From NCBI GenBank assembly GCA_902609685.1, contig CACLSR010000005.1:1-64000 (forward strand): a DNA stretch of 64,000 bases. Direction: 5' to 3'. The notes beneath the pieces are model-generated. The model saw only the letters and a program-made list of their open reading frames with translations, was not told where the DNA came from and did no database searches. Below, piece by piece: positions 32,201-41,757 of this stretch; position 1 is the stretch's first letter; each line of letters starts with the position of its first letter. This stretch comes from an uncultured Pelagibacteraceae bacterium. GTDB taxonomy: Bacteria > Pseudomonadota > Alphaproteobacteria > Pelagibacterales > Pelagibacteraceae. Made by a program: the position numbers and the translations under genes.

Positions 32201-33405
32201 TAATTTATTTGAGCAACTATTCTATCTACAATTTCCTCTGAAATCTCTGACTTCTTTTTTAATGAAAGTTTCTCTTTTTTCATTTTTTCATTTTTATAGA
32301 AAATTGTAACCTGATTATTTTCATTATCAAAACCACTTTCATCTTTTGAGACATCGTTAGCTATTATCCAGTCGCAATTTTTATCTTTTAATTTTTGCAC
32401 AGCATTTTTCTCTAAACTTGTTGTTTCAGCAGCAAAACCTATAACCATTTTTGGTCTCATAGAGTTATGATTAGAAACATAGTTCAAAATATCGATATTC
32501 CTTTCCAGGTTTAATGTTAAATTGTCAATTTTTTTAATCTTTTCTTTATGTTCATAACTAGCTTTGAAATCAGCAACAGCAGCAGCAAATACAGCTATAT
32601 CAGTCGGAAGATTTTTTTGAGTGGCCTTAAACATTTCTTCAGCAGTCTCAACTTTGATTAATTTAATATTTTCATCTATTTTTAGGTTTGTAGGTCCAGA
32701 TATTAAAGTGGTATCAAAACCTCTTTTATAGAGCGATTTTGCTATCTCGTAACCCTGTTTACCGCTAGATTTATTTGTAATAAATCTTACAGGGTCTATA
32801 TATTCATTAGTAGGACCCGCGGTTACTAGGGCTTTGAGTTTATTATTTTTAATTTTACTTAATAAAAAATTTTGAATTTCTTCATAAATAACTAAAGGTT
32901 CAGACATTTTACCCTCACCATATTCACCACAAGCCATATCACCTATTTCAGGTCCAATAATTTTGTAGCCAAAATCTTTCAATGTTTTTAGATTATTTTG
33001 TGTAGACTGATGTTCCCACATCCTAACATTCATTGCTGGAGCTAAAAAAACTTGTTTATTTGAGGCTAATATAACTGTGGATGCTAACTCGTCTGAGTTA
33101 CCCTGGCTTAATTTGGAAATGGTGTTGGCAGTTGTTGGAGCGACGATGATTACATCGGCCCATCTTGATAAAGAAATATGGTCCATTTCTGTCTCATTCT
33201 CTAGGCTAAATAAATCATCATAAACTTTACCTTGAGATAATGAGGCTACAGATAATGGGGTTACAAACTCCTTTGCACTTTTAGTTAGTATTGTTTTTAT
33301 TTCAGCATTATTCTTTCTAAACATTCTTATCGTTTCAAGACTTTTGTAAGCAGAAATTCCACCACATATTATAAAAAGAATTTTTTTGTTTGATAAATCT
33401 TTCAT
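32200..33405 (-). CDS. coaBC: Bifunctional phosphopantothenoylcysteine decarboxylase/synthetase
   Basis: ILFIICGGISAYKS..., APAMNVRMWEH, TAGPTNEYIDPVRFITNKSSGKQG. Confidence 0.95.
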   Translation of the reverse strand: MKDLSNKKILFIICGGISAYKSLETIRMFRKNNAEIKTILTKSAKEFVTPLSVASLSQGKVYDDLFSLENETEMDHISLSRWADVIIVAPTTANTISKLSQGNSDELASTVILASNKQVFLAPAMNVRMWEHQSTQNNLKTLKDFGYKIIGPEIGDMACGEYGEGKMSEPLVIYEEIQNFLLSKIKNNKLKALVTAGPTNEYIDPVRFITNKSSGKQGYEIAKSLYKRGFDTTLISGPTNLKIDENIKLIKVETAEEMFKATQKNLPTDIAVFAAAVADFKASYEHKEKIKKIDNLTLNLERNIDILNYVSNHNSMRPKMVIGFAAETTSLEKNAVQKLKDKNCDWIIANDVSKDESGFDNENNQVTIFYKNEKMKKEKLSLKKKSEISEEIVDRIVAQIN

Positions 33406-33413
33406 CGACTGAA

Positions 33414-34994
33414 TTAAAATATTAAAAGACCAAAAATTACAAGGATTAATAAACCAATAATAGATTGGTTTCTAAAAGCAGTCATTTCTGATTTTTGAGT
33501 GTTTAAGGCCGTATAAGAATTTGAGTTTTGTGGGATTTGTCCACTAGCAAGATAAGTAAGAGCTTGATTAGCTTTATCCATAATTTCAGGAAATTCCGGT
33601 AATCTTTTTATTACTTCAGATGTATTTTGAAGTGTCTCATTTAGTTTTGTCATTGGATCTTTTGTTTCTTTTAGCCAACTTTCAAGAACTGGTTTTGAAG
33701 TGGTCCAAATATTTGTGTTTGGATTTAATTTTCTAGCTACACCTTCAACAACAACCATTGTTTTCTGTAACATTAGAAGCTGAGGTTGAGTTTGCATGTT
33801 AAATTTTTCTGTGACATCAAATAGTTGCTTTAATAATTTTCCCCCAGAAATATCTTTAACTGCTTGACCAAAAATTGGTTCACCTATGGATCTTAGGGCT
33901 TGAGCTAAATCATCTATTGGAACTTCTTTTGGCACAAGACCTGCAATCAAATGTACTTCAGCAACTTTACGATAATCTCTTTGTATAAAACCAAATAAAA
34001 TTTCAGCTAAAAATCTTTTACTCATTTTATCTAATCTACCCATAATTCCAAAATCAATAGGAACAATTTGACCATCATTATCTATGAAAATATTGCCTTG
34101 GTGCATATCTGCATGAAAAAAACCATCTCTTACAGCATGTCTTAAAAAATTTTGAATAATATCTTCTGCAATTTTTTCAGTATTAAATTCTTTATTTTTT
34201 AGTTCTTCCGTTTCTCTAATAGATATTCCATCCACCCAATCTAGTGTCATTACATTTTCGCTTGTATAATTCCAATAAATTTTAGGAACTCTAAATCCAA
34301 CATCATTCTTTGTGTTTTCAGCATATTCATTTGCAGCAGCTGCTTCAAATCTTAAATCCATCTCTAGATTTGTGATTTCTTTTAATAAAAATACTACTTC
34401 TACCAGCTTGAGTCTTTTTGTCTTTTTAATAAATGATTCTATTAAGAAAGCAAAAAGCATTATTGCATCAATCTCCTCATTAAATATTTTTTTTATGTTT
34501 GGTCTTAGAATTTTAATTGCAACGTCCTTAAGAACTCCATTGTCATTAATTTGAGCTTTGTGGACTTGAGCAATTGAAGCAGCAGCAACTGGTTCACTTA
34601 AATTTAATATAGTGTCATAACTTTCGTTACCTAGATCATTTTTAATTATTTCTTTAGCTTGTAACAGAGAAAATGGTGGCAATTTATCTTGAAGGTTTTC
34701 AAGTTTTTTGGAAAGTTCTTCACCAATTATATCAGGTCTGGTTGCTAAAAATTGACCAAGTTTAATAAAAGTTGTTCCCATTGACTCTAAAGAGTCAGAT
34801 AGTCTCTCTCCCTCGTCTTTATTTACATCTATTTGTTTTTTTGGTGAAAAGGAGAATGATAGTATCTTAAATAAAATCTTTATAGATAAAGGTGGTTCCT
34901 TAAATTTTGATACAATATTTAAAATATCAGAACAAGCTACTTTTCTTCCAAGTTTAAAGAGAATAATTAATTTTTTTACCATCAAAATTTCCAT
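33414..34994 (-). CDS. ubiB: Ubiquinone biosynthesis ABC1-family kinase-like UbiB
   Basis: GTTFIKLGQFLATRPDI..., AAASIAQVHKA, FHADMHQGNIFID. Confidence 0.93.
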   Translation of the reverse strand: MEILMVKKLIILFKLGRKVACSDILNIVSKFKEPPLSIKILFKILSFSFSPKKQIDVNKDEGERLSDSLESMGTTFIKLGQFLATRPDIIGEELSKKLENLQDKLPPFSLLQAKEIIKNDLGNESYDTILNLSEPVAAASIAQVHKAQINDNGVLKDVAIKILRPNIKKIFNEEIDAIMLFAFLIESFIKKTKRLKLVEVVFLLKEITNLEMDLRFEAAAANEYAENTKNDVGFRVPKIYWNYTSENVMTLDWVDGISIRETEELKNKEFNTEKIAEDIIQNFLRHAVRDGFFHADMHQGNIFIDNDGQIVPIDFGIMGRLDKMSKRFLAEILFGFIQRDYRKVAEVHLIAGLVPKEVPIDDLAQALRSIGEPIFGQAVKDISGGKLLKQLFDVTEKFNMQTQPQLLMLQKTMVVVEGVARKLNPNTNIWTTSKPVLESWLKETKDPMTKLNETLQNTSEVIKRLPEFPEIMDKANQALTYLASGQIPQNSNSYTALNTQKSEMTAFRNQSIIGLLILVIFGLLIF

Positions 34995-35686
34995 CCACTA
35001 TGAATCGAAACTATTCCGCCTGATAAATTTCTATAGGTACACTTTTCAAAATTGTTTTTAACCATTGCGTCAATTAATTCCTCTTGGTTTAAAAAATCTT
35101 CAATACTTTTAATTAGATATTCATACGGCTGTTTTTCACCAACAACAAACTTACCAATAGAAGGTATTAGTTTAGAGTAATTTTTATAAAGGGTTTCTAA
35201 ATTTGTGTTCTGAATTTTTGAAAACTCTAAGCATAAAAAACGACCCCCTGGTTTTAAAACTCTATAAGCCTCAGAAAGAGCCTTATCTATATTGGCAGTG
35301 TTTCTTAAACCAAAGCTTATAGTATAAAAGTCGAATAAATTATCAGATAAAGGAATTTTTTCGGCTGGAGATATAATCCAATTTATATTTTTAAACTTAG
35401 ATAACTTTTCTTTCCCTTTACCTATCATCCCTTTATTTGGATCGACACATGCAATACGAGATAATTCATTTACATGTTTAACAAATAGTTTAGCTATGTC
35501 TCCAGTACCACAAGCAACATCAATTAAATTTTGATTACTGGATGGATTCATCATATTTAATAGACTTTTTTTCCACAATCGATGAATCCCCAATGACATA
35601 AAATCATTCATTAGATCATAACGATCGTACACTTGATTAAACACATTTTGGACTAATCTTTTTTTATTTTGTAGATATTGTTGCAT
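34982..35686 (-). CDS. ubiE: Ubiquinone/menaquinone C-methyltransferase
   Basis: VFNQVYDRYDLMNDFMSLGIHRLWK..., DVACGTGDIA. Confidence 0.95.
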   Translation of the reverse strand: MQQYLQNKKRLVQNVFNQVYDRYDLMNDFMSLGIHRLWKKSLLNMMNPSSNQNLIDVACGTGDIAKLFVKHVNELSRIACVDPNKGMIGKGKEKLSKFKNINWIISPAEKIPLSDNLFDFYTISFGLRNTANIDKALSEAYRVLKPGGRFLCLEFSKIQNTNLETLYKNYSKLIPSIGKFVVGEKQPYEYLIKSIEDFLNQEELIDAMVKNNFEKCTYRNLSGGIVSIHSGWKF

Positions 35687-35718
35687 AATTCAAAAATATA
35701 TAATCAATATAGTATTAA

Positions 35719-36582
35719 ATGCCAGAATTACCAGAAGTAGAAATTGTACGTCAATCTTTAGACAAAAAGATTAAACAAAAAAAGGTCAAAAAAGTAATAG
35801 TTAGAAATAGAAATTTAAGAATTAAAATCCCACTTAATTTTCCAAGATTCCTTGAAGGCAAAAAAATAATCAAAGTAAAAAGATTTTCAAAATATCTGAT
35901 TATTTGCCTGTCAAATCAAAGTTATTGTCTTTTACATCTGGGTATGTCAGGAACTATTCATCTAATTTATAATCAAAAAAAAAGCTTGGTAACTAATACC
36001 AGTTTTTATAGCTCACCTACATTGCCTAAAAAACATAATCACGTAGAAATAGTTTTTGATGATCTTAGAGTTGTATACAACGATCCAAGAAGATTTGGTT
36101 TTTTTGAAATAGTGGTTAATGAACATTTTTTGAATAAAAGATTCTCTAAACTTGGACCAGAACCTTTTCAATCAGAATTTAACTTAAGTTATATTTATTC
36201 TTTTTTAAAAGGAAAAACAAAAAATATAAAAAACTTTTTATTAGATCAAAATTTTGTATCGGGGATAGGAAATATTTATGCAAGTGAAATTTTATTTTTA
36301 TGTAAAATTAAACCTGATAAAAAAGTATCTTTATTAAATAAAGAAGATTGTAAAAAAATAATATTTAATTCTAAAAAGGTTTTGATTAATGCTATCAAAA
36401 AGGGAGGATCAAGTATTAGAGATTTTAAAAACACATCAGGTAAATCAGGAAATTTCCAAAAGAATTTTAATGTTTATGAGAGAAAAGGACTTAATTGTAA
36501 AAGGTCTGGATGCAACGGAATTATTAAAAAAAAAATGATTTCCAATAGATCTTCTTTTTTTTGTAATATCTGCCAAATATAA
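35719..36582 (+). CDS. mutM: Formamidopyrimidine-DNA glycosylase
   Basis: MPELPEVEIVRQSL; C-terminal zinc finger (CKRSGCNGIIKKK...CNICQ). Confidence 0.95.
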   Translation: MPELPEVEIVRQSLDKKIKQKKVKKVIVRNRNLRIKIPLNFPRFLEGKKIIKVKRFSKYLIICLSNQSYCLLHLGMSGTIHLIYNQKKSLVTNTSFYSSPTLPKKHNHVEIVFDDLRVVYNDPRRFGFFEIVVNEHFLNKRFSKLGPEPFQSEFNLSYIYSFLKGKTKNIKNFLLDQNFVSGIGNIYASEILFLCKIKPDKKVSLLNKEDCKKIIFNSKKVLINAIKKGGSSIRDFKNTSGKSGNFQKNFNVYERKGLNCKRSGCNGIIKKKMISNRSSFFCNICQI

Positions 36583-36631
36583 TAATTATTTAATTGACCA
36601 AAATTCATTCTCAAGTTATACCCCTGCGCAT

Positions 36632-36892
36632 ATGGCTAACACAAAATCAGCAATCAAAAGAATTAGAAGAATTTCAAAACAAACAGCTGTTAATAAGGCT
36701 CGAAAAAGTAGATATAAAAATGCTTTGAAGAAAATGAATTCTTTAATTGAAGCTAAAAAGAAGTCTGAGGCTTTAAAGTTCTTACCTAAGTTGAATTCTG
36801 AGTTGATGAAAATAGCTAAAACAGGTATCGTAAAGAAACAAAACGCTTCCAGAAACATTTCAAGGTTTACCAAAAAAATAGCATCAATCTAG
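36632..36892 (+). CDS. rpsT: 30S ribosomal protein S20
   Basis: MANTKSAIKRIRRISKQTAVNKARKSRYKNALKKM. Confidence 0.95.
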   Translation: MANTKSAIKRIRRISKQTAVNKARKSRYKNALKKMNSLIEAKKKSEALKFLPKLNSELMKIAKTGIVKKQNASRNISRFTKKIASI

Positions 36893-37182
36893 TTTAATAA
36901 CACTTCAGGTTGTTAATCTTAATACAACTTTTAAATCTACAAAATCTGTGATCTTAAAAATTCTCCACACAATATTTAGATTTAGTAAATAAACAAACTT
37001 ATTTAATTCAATTATAAATTTTATTTATATTTTTTTTTTATTTTTCTTTATTTTTTTTTGTCAAATACTTTTTTTTAAAAAAAAAAAATTTACACAATCC
37101 TAGATTTTATTTTTTTTTTATTTTTGAAAATTATTTGTTGCAATAATTTTATTATGGTTCTAACTGAACACTCTCCACATTT
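36893..37182. promoter_or_regulatory. dnaA upstream region: candidate DnaA-binding/unwinding region
   Basis: 290-bp gap (longest in the window) with long T/A tracts; TTCTCCACA (36961-36969, 8/9 to TTATCCACA) and CTCTCCACA (37171-37179, 7/9). Confidence 0.4.
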
Positions 37183-38601
37183 ATGAACAATTCTATAAAT
37201 AATAATAGTTTAAAAGACTCTAAATCCGATATTCTTGATTGGAATTTAGTTCAAGCTGAAATGAAAAATAAATTAGGACTAGATATTTACGAAAGTTGGC
37301 TTAAAAAAATAACTTTTGTCGAGGAAATCAATAATTATATCTTATTATCTGTACCTACTAGATTCATTCGAGATTGGATTACATCTAGATACTTAGATCA
37401 AATCTTGAAAATTATAAAAAATTATAAAAAAGAAATTGTTCGAATTGAATTCAAAATAACTGAAAATAAATCTATTTCAATTCAGGATGAAAATAATATT
37501 AATGTCATAGAAAATAAAGAAAATGTTTCTTTTATAAAAGACTCTTATTTACAATATAATCGAATAGATCCTAACAAAAATTTTGAAAACTTTATTACTG
37601 GCTCCAGCAATAAATTAGCATACGAAGCTTCTGTAAAAGTTTCAGAGAATATTTCACATTATAATCCACTTTATCTTTATGGTGGTGTTGGAATGGGCAA
37701 GACGCATCTTTTAAATGCAATTGGTTATCACCTGAAAAAAGATAATAAGGTTATGTTTATATCGGCAGAACGTTTTATGTATCAATTTGTAAAATCAATC
37801 AAATCAAATGATATGGTCAAATTTAAAGAGTATTTTCGTAATACAGATATTTTGTTAATTGACGATATACAATTCATGAATGGTAAAGAGGCAATGCAAG
37901 AAGAATTTTTTCATACTTTTAATGCATTATTAGATAAAGGTTCTCAAATTATAATTTCTGCTGATAGATCTCCTAATAAGCTGTCAAGAATTCAGGAGAG
38001 GATAAAGTCAAGATTTGCAGGAGGTCTAGTTGTGGATATTCAAAAAACTGATTTAGCACTCAGAAAAAAAATCCTTGAAAGTAAAATAAGTGACTTAAAT
38101 AATTTGTATCCTGAAAAGTTTAATATACCTGAGGAAATTAAGGATTTTATAAGCATTAAAATCACAACGAGTGTAAGAGAATTGGTGGGTGCAATAAATA
38201 GAATTATATCCTTTTCAAGAATTTATAACAAAATACCAAGCTTAGCTGAGACAAAAGTTATATTAAAAGATTTACTTAATTTAAATGAAAATAAAGTAAC
38301 TATTGATCTCATTCAAACTATTGTGTGTAAATTTTTTAAGATTAGTAAAAATGAAATGCTTTCATCAAGAAGATCTAGGTACTTAGTGAGACCACGGCAA
38401 ACAGCAATTTATTTAACAAAAATTTTGACTTCAAAATCTCTGCCGGAAATTGGAAGAGAGTTTTCAAATAGAGATCACACAACTATAATTCACTCAGTTA
38501 AAACTATTGAAAAATTAAAAGAAAAAGATCCAGATATGATTGCAAATATAGATAAACTAAAAAATCAAATATTATATAGCAATAAAGAAAATGAAATTTA
38601 A
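37183..38601 (+). CDS. dnaA: Chromosomal replication initiator DnaA
   Basis: NPLYLYGGVGMGKTHLLNAIGYH; DIQFMNGKEAMQEEFFHTFNAL; FSNRDHTTIIHSVKTIE. Confidence 0.97.
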   Translation: MNNSINNNSLKDSKSDILDWNLVQAEMKNKLGLDIYESWLKKITFVEEINNYILLSVPTRFIRDWITSRYLDQILKIIKNYKKEIVRIEFKITENKSISIQDENNINVIENKENVSFIKDSYLQYNRIDPNKNFENFITGSSNKLAYEASVKVSENISHYNPLYLYGGVGMGKTHLLNAIGYHLKKDNKVMFISAERFMYQFVKSIKSNDMVKFKEYFRNTDILLIDDIQFMNGKEAMQEEFFHTFNALLDKGSQIIISADRSPNKLSRIQERIKSRFAGGLVVDIQKTDLALRKKILESKISDLNNLYPEKFNIPEEIKDFISIKITTSVRELVGAINRIISFSRIYNKIPSLAETKVILKDLLNLNENKVTIDLIQTIVCKFFKISKNEMLSSRRSRYLVRPRQTAIYLTKILTSKSLPEIGREFSNRDHTTIIHSVKTIEKLKEKDPDMIANIDKLKNQILYSNKENEI

Positions 38602-39703
38602 TGTAAACCAACAAGACCTACAGCAAGCATTAAATTATTGTCAAGGAGTCATAGAAAAACGAAGTACACTTCCAATATTGTCAAACATATTGCTCGATGC
38701 ACAAAATTCAAAACTCACTATAACAGCGACAGATTTAGACTTAATATTTATTAATCAAATAAATAACGTCGAAGTCATAGAGGAAGGAAAAACAACCACT
38801 ACATCGTCTACTATGTATGATATTGTTAGAAAACTCTCATCAGGAAAAAAAATAAATTTAACTTTAACAGACAATAGCAAACTTCATCTAGAATCAGAAA
38901 AATCTATTTTTAATTTAAATTGTATGCCCGCTTCGGAATTTCCTTTAACAGATGAAAATTTTAATGAGAATGAATTTAGCCTTAAATCAAAAGACCTATT
39001 AAAGTTGCTAAATAAATGTAAATTTTCTGTGTCAAATGATGAGACCAGACATTATTTAAGTGGAATTTATTTTCATCAAACAGAGGTTGAGGATAAGAAT
39101 TACTTAACTGCAGTATCAACTGATAGTCATCGTATGTCCATTTCTAAACTCAGATTAAATGAAAAAAAAATTTTTGAACCGATTATATTACCTAAAAAGA
39201 CTATTTTTCAATTAAGTTCATTATTAGAAAACTATGATGGTGAAGTAAAAATTTCAAATATGAAATCTAAGATAAAATTTGAATTAAATAATAGTATTTT
39301 AATTTCTAAGTTAATAGATGGAAAATTTCCTAATTACATTCAAGTAATTCCAAAAAATAATCAAAAAAAATTAGAAATTGACCTTAAAATTTTTCAAAGT
39401 TCGGTGGATAGAGTAGCCTCAGTATCGCTTGATAAAAAAGATGGTGTAAAATTTAGCTTAAGTAAAGATAAACTAGATTTGTCTGTAAATAATACCAACA
39501 GCGGTGATGGAAAAGAATCCCTTGTAGTAAAATTTGATCATGATTTAGAAATTAGTTTTAATTCTAAATATCTTATAGATGTTGCTTCACAATTAGATGG
39601 AAATAATATTGAAATGTTTCTAAATGATTCAGGTTCACCTGCGCTAATCAAAGATCCTGGTGATTTTGATAGTATTTTTGTAGTTATGCCTATGAAAGGT
39701 TAA
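38591..39703 (+). CDS. dnaN: DNA polymerase III beta subunit
   Basis: CQGVIEKRSTLPILSNILLDA; C-terminal VMPMKG. Confidence 0.96.
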   Translation: MKFNVNQQDLQQALNYCQGVIEKRSTLPILSNILLDAQNSKLTITATDLDLIFINQINNVEVIEEGKTTTTSSTMYDIVRKLSSGKKINLTLTDNSKLHLESEKSIFNLNCMPASEFPLTDENFNENEFSLKSKDLLKLLNKCKFSVSNDETRHYLSGIYFHQTEVEDKNYLTAVSTDSHRMSISKLRLNEKKIFEPIILPKKTIFQLSSLLENYDGEVKISNMKSKIKFELNNSILISKLIDGKFPNYIQVIPKNNQKKLEIDLKIFQSSVDRVASVSLDKKDGVKFSLSKDKLDLSVNNTNSGDGKESLVVKFDHDLEISFNSKYLIDVASQLDGNNIEMFLNDSGSPALIKDPGDFDSIFVVMPMKG

Positions 39704-40401
39704 TTTAGCAATTTAAGTTCAGAATATATAGTTTTCTCTAAAATCCCTAAAAATTCTTCCTTGGAATAATCAGGTTTGATAGGTTCCAAAATTGAAATTG
39801 TAATTGTTTTGTTAATATCTTTTTTTCCTTTTTTTGGCCAGACGTAACCGGAATTAATAGCAACCGGTTGGCATTTTATTTTCAATTCTTCATAAATCCT
39901 TGATGCACCTTTTTTAAATGGAGGTTGTTCGTGGGGTAATACTCGAGTTCCTTGAGGAAAAATTATTATTGGTCGATTTGTATTTGCAATTATTTTAGAA
40001 ATATCTTCAAAAAAATTGATGTTTTCTTTCGATACCTTATTTCTTTTGATAGAAATTGATCCTATTTTTTTTAAGTACCAGCCAAAAATAGGTATCATAA
40101 GTAATTCTTTTTTTAAGATAAATACAGGAGAATTAAAAATCGTTTGTAGGAAAAAAGTTTCAAACATAGATTGATGAGAGGAAGCAATAAAAAATTTTTC
40201 ATTTTTAATTAAATTTTCTTTGCCTTTGACAATGATTTTTGTGGACAAGAAAATTTTTAAACAAATAGCAGCCCAATAACCCATTAATTTTCCACCAAAA
40301 AGTGTAAATTTTTGCGGTAAGATTAACGCTGGCAAAAAAATAATTGAAATTAAAATTATCCCTGAAAAAAAGAAAATTGAAAATAGAAAATTTCTTATCA
40401 T
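39700..40401 (-). CDS. plsC: 1-acyl-sn-glycerol-3-phosphate acyltransferase
   Basis: IASSHQSMFETFFL; IIFPQGTRVLP. Confidence 0.9.
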   Translation of the reverse strand: MIRNFLFSIFFFSGIILISIIFLPALILPQKFTLFGGKLMGYWAAICLKIFLSTKIIVKGKENLIKNEKFFIASSHQSMFETFFLQTIFNSPVFILKKELLMIPIFGWYLKKIGSISIKRNKVSKENINFFEDISKIIANTNRPIIIFPQGTRVLPHEQPPFKKGASRIYEELKIKCQPVAINSGYVWPKKGKKDINKTITISILEPIKPDYSKEEFLGILEKTIYSELKLLN

Positions 40402-40414
40402 TAATTATCAAAAG

Positions 40415-41626
40415 CTAAATTATCTCATGGTGCTTTTGTCTTTTTTTAACTACTCTTATTTTAGATCCATTAATTAATATTTCTATAGGTTTAGGTCTAA
40501 GATTATAATTAGAACTGAGTGATATACCATATGCACCTACATCGCAAATTGCGATAAAATCTTTCTCTTTTAGTTCTTGAAAATTTTTTATGGACGTAAA
40601 CTTATCAGTGCTTTCGCAAATTGGGCCAACAAATTCATAAATTTTCTTTGATTTTTTACCTCTTTTTAACAAAGGTAAGATGCGATGTACTGCACCATAA
40701 AGTGCGGGTCTCATTAAATCATTCATAGCAGCATCTAAGATAACAAAATTTTTTTTATAACTCTCTTTTATGTAAATTACTTTTGATATTAAAACTCCTG
40801 TATTGCCGATTATCGATCTACCTGGCTCAAATATAATCTGAGATTTTTTATTTTTTAAAAATTTTTTAATTGCTGAATGATATTTTTTATAATTTAGTTT
40901 TTTATCATTATTGTATGGGATGCCCATACCTCCCCCAAGGTCAATAAAATCAAATTTATATTGGGTTTTTTTGATGATTTTATCTAATATTCTTAACATT
41001 TTTTCATAGGGTTTATGATCTAAAATTTGACTTCCAATATGAACACTTAAACATTTTAAATTAATATTTTTAGAATTCTTACAATATCTTACAAGTTCAA
41101 AAAATGTTTTATCATTAACTCCAAATTTATTATCTTTTTTACCTGTCGATATTTGGCTCAAAGTTTTCGGATCAGTATTTGGGTTTAATCTAATACCAAT
41201 ATTAACTTGTTTTTTTTTTATTTTAGCAATTTTATCAATTTCTATGATTTCGCTTTTGGACTCTGAATTTATTAATAAAATATTTTTATCAATTGCAAAA
41301 TTAATTTCTTTGGAAGTCTTACCAACTCCTGAAAAAACAATCTTCTTTGGACTAATTCCAGCCTTAAGAGCTAACATTAATTCACCCATTGATACAACAT
41401 CTGCCCCAAGTCCAAATTTTTTTATTTCTTTTATTAAATTTAAGTTAGTATTTGATTTAATAGCAAAACAAATTAATGGTGATATGGATTTAAAATTTTT
41501 TTTAAAATCATTTATATTTTCTTTAAGTTGTTTATACGAGTAGCAATATGCAGGTGTTCCATATTTTTTAGCAATATTTTGTAGGATTGTATTTTCAATC
41601 TTAAGTTTACTATTTAAAAATCTCAT
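40415..41626 (-). CDS. lysA: Diaminopimelate decarboxylase
   Basis: YGTPAYCYSYKQLKEN..., FAIKSNTN, HIGSQI, FEPGRSIIGNTG. Confidence 0.95.
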   Translation of the reverse strand: MRFLNSKLKIENTILQNIAKKYGTPAYCYSYKQLKENINDFKKNFKSISPLICFAIKSNTNLNLIKEIKKFGLGADVVSMGELMLALKAGISPKKIVFSGVGKTSKEINFAIDKNILLINSESKSEIIEIDKIAKIKKKQVNIGIRLNPNTDPKTLSQISTGKKDNKFGVNDKTFFELVRYCKNSKNINLKCLSVHIGSQILDHKPYEKMLRILDKIIKKTQYKFDFIDLGGGMGIPYNNDKKLNYKKYHSAIKKFLKNKKSQIIFEPGRSIIGNTGVLISKVIYIKESYKKNFVILDAAMNDLMRPALYGAVHRILPLLKRGKKSKKIYEFVGPICESTDKFTSIKNFQELKEKDFIAICDVGAYGISLSSNYNLRPKPIEILINGSKIRVVKKRQKHHEII

Positions 41627-41757
41627 TAAGCTTTATTTTGAAAGTAGCTTGGTATTTTTGAATTACTTTGAGATTCTTTATAGACTGGGTTTCCTTTTTT
41701 TCCACAAGCGATCAAGGTAGAAAATACAATTATTGCTAAAATAATTTTTTTTTTCAT
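41626..41757 (-). CDS. lptM: LptM/YifL-like short lipoprotein (43 aa), missing from ORF track
   Basis: MKKKIILAIIVFSTLIACGKKGNPVYKESQSNSKIPSYFQNKA; lipobox LIAC + GKKGNP; TAATG overlap with lysA and ATGA overlap with argH. Confidence 0.85.
   Translation of the reverse strand: MKKKIILAIIVFSTLIACGKKGNPVYKESQSNSKIPSYFQNKA

Noticed and set aside
37020-37125. Long T/A homopolymer runs as a separate repeat element
   Set aside because: Explained by extreme AT content of the dnaA leader; no repeat unit discernible.
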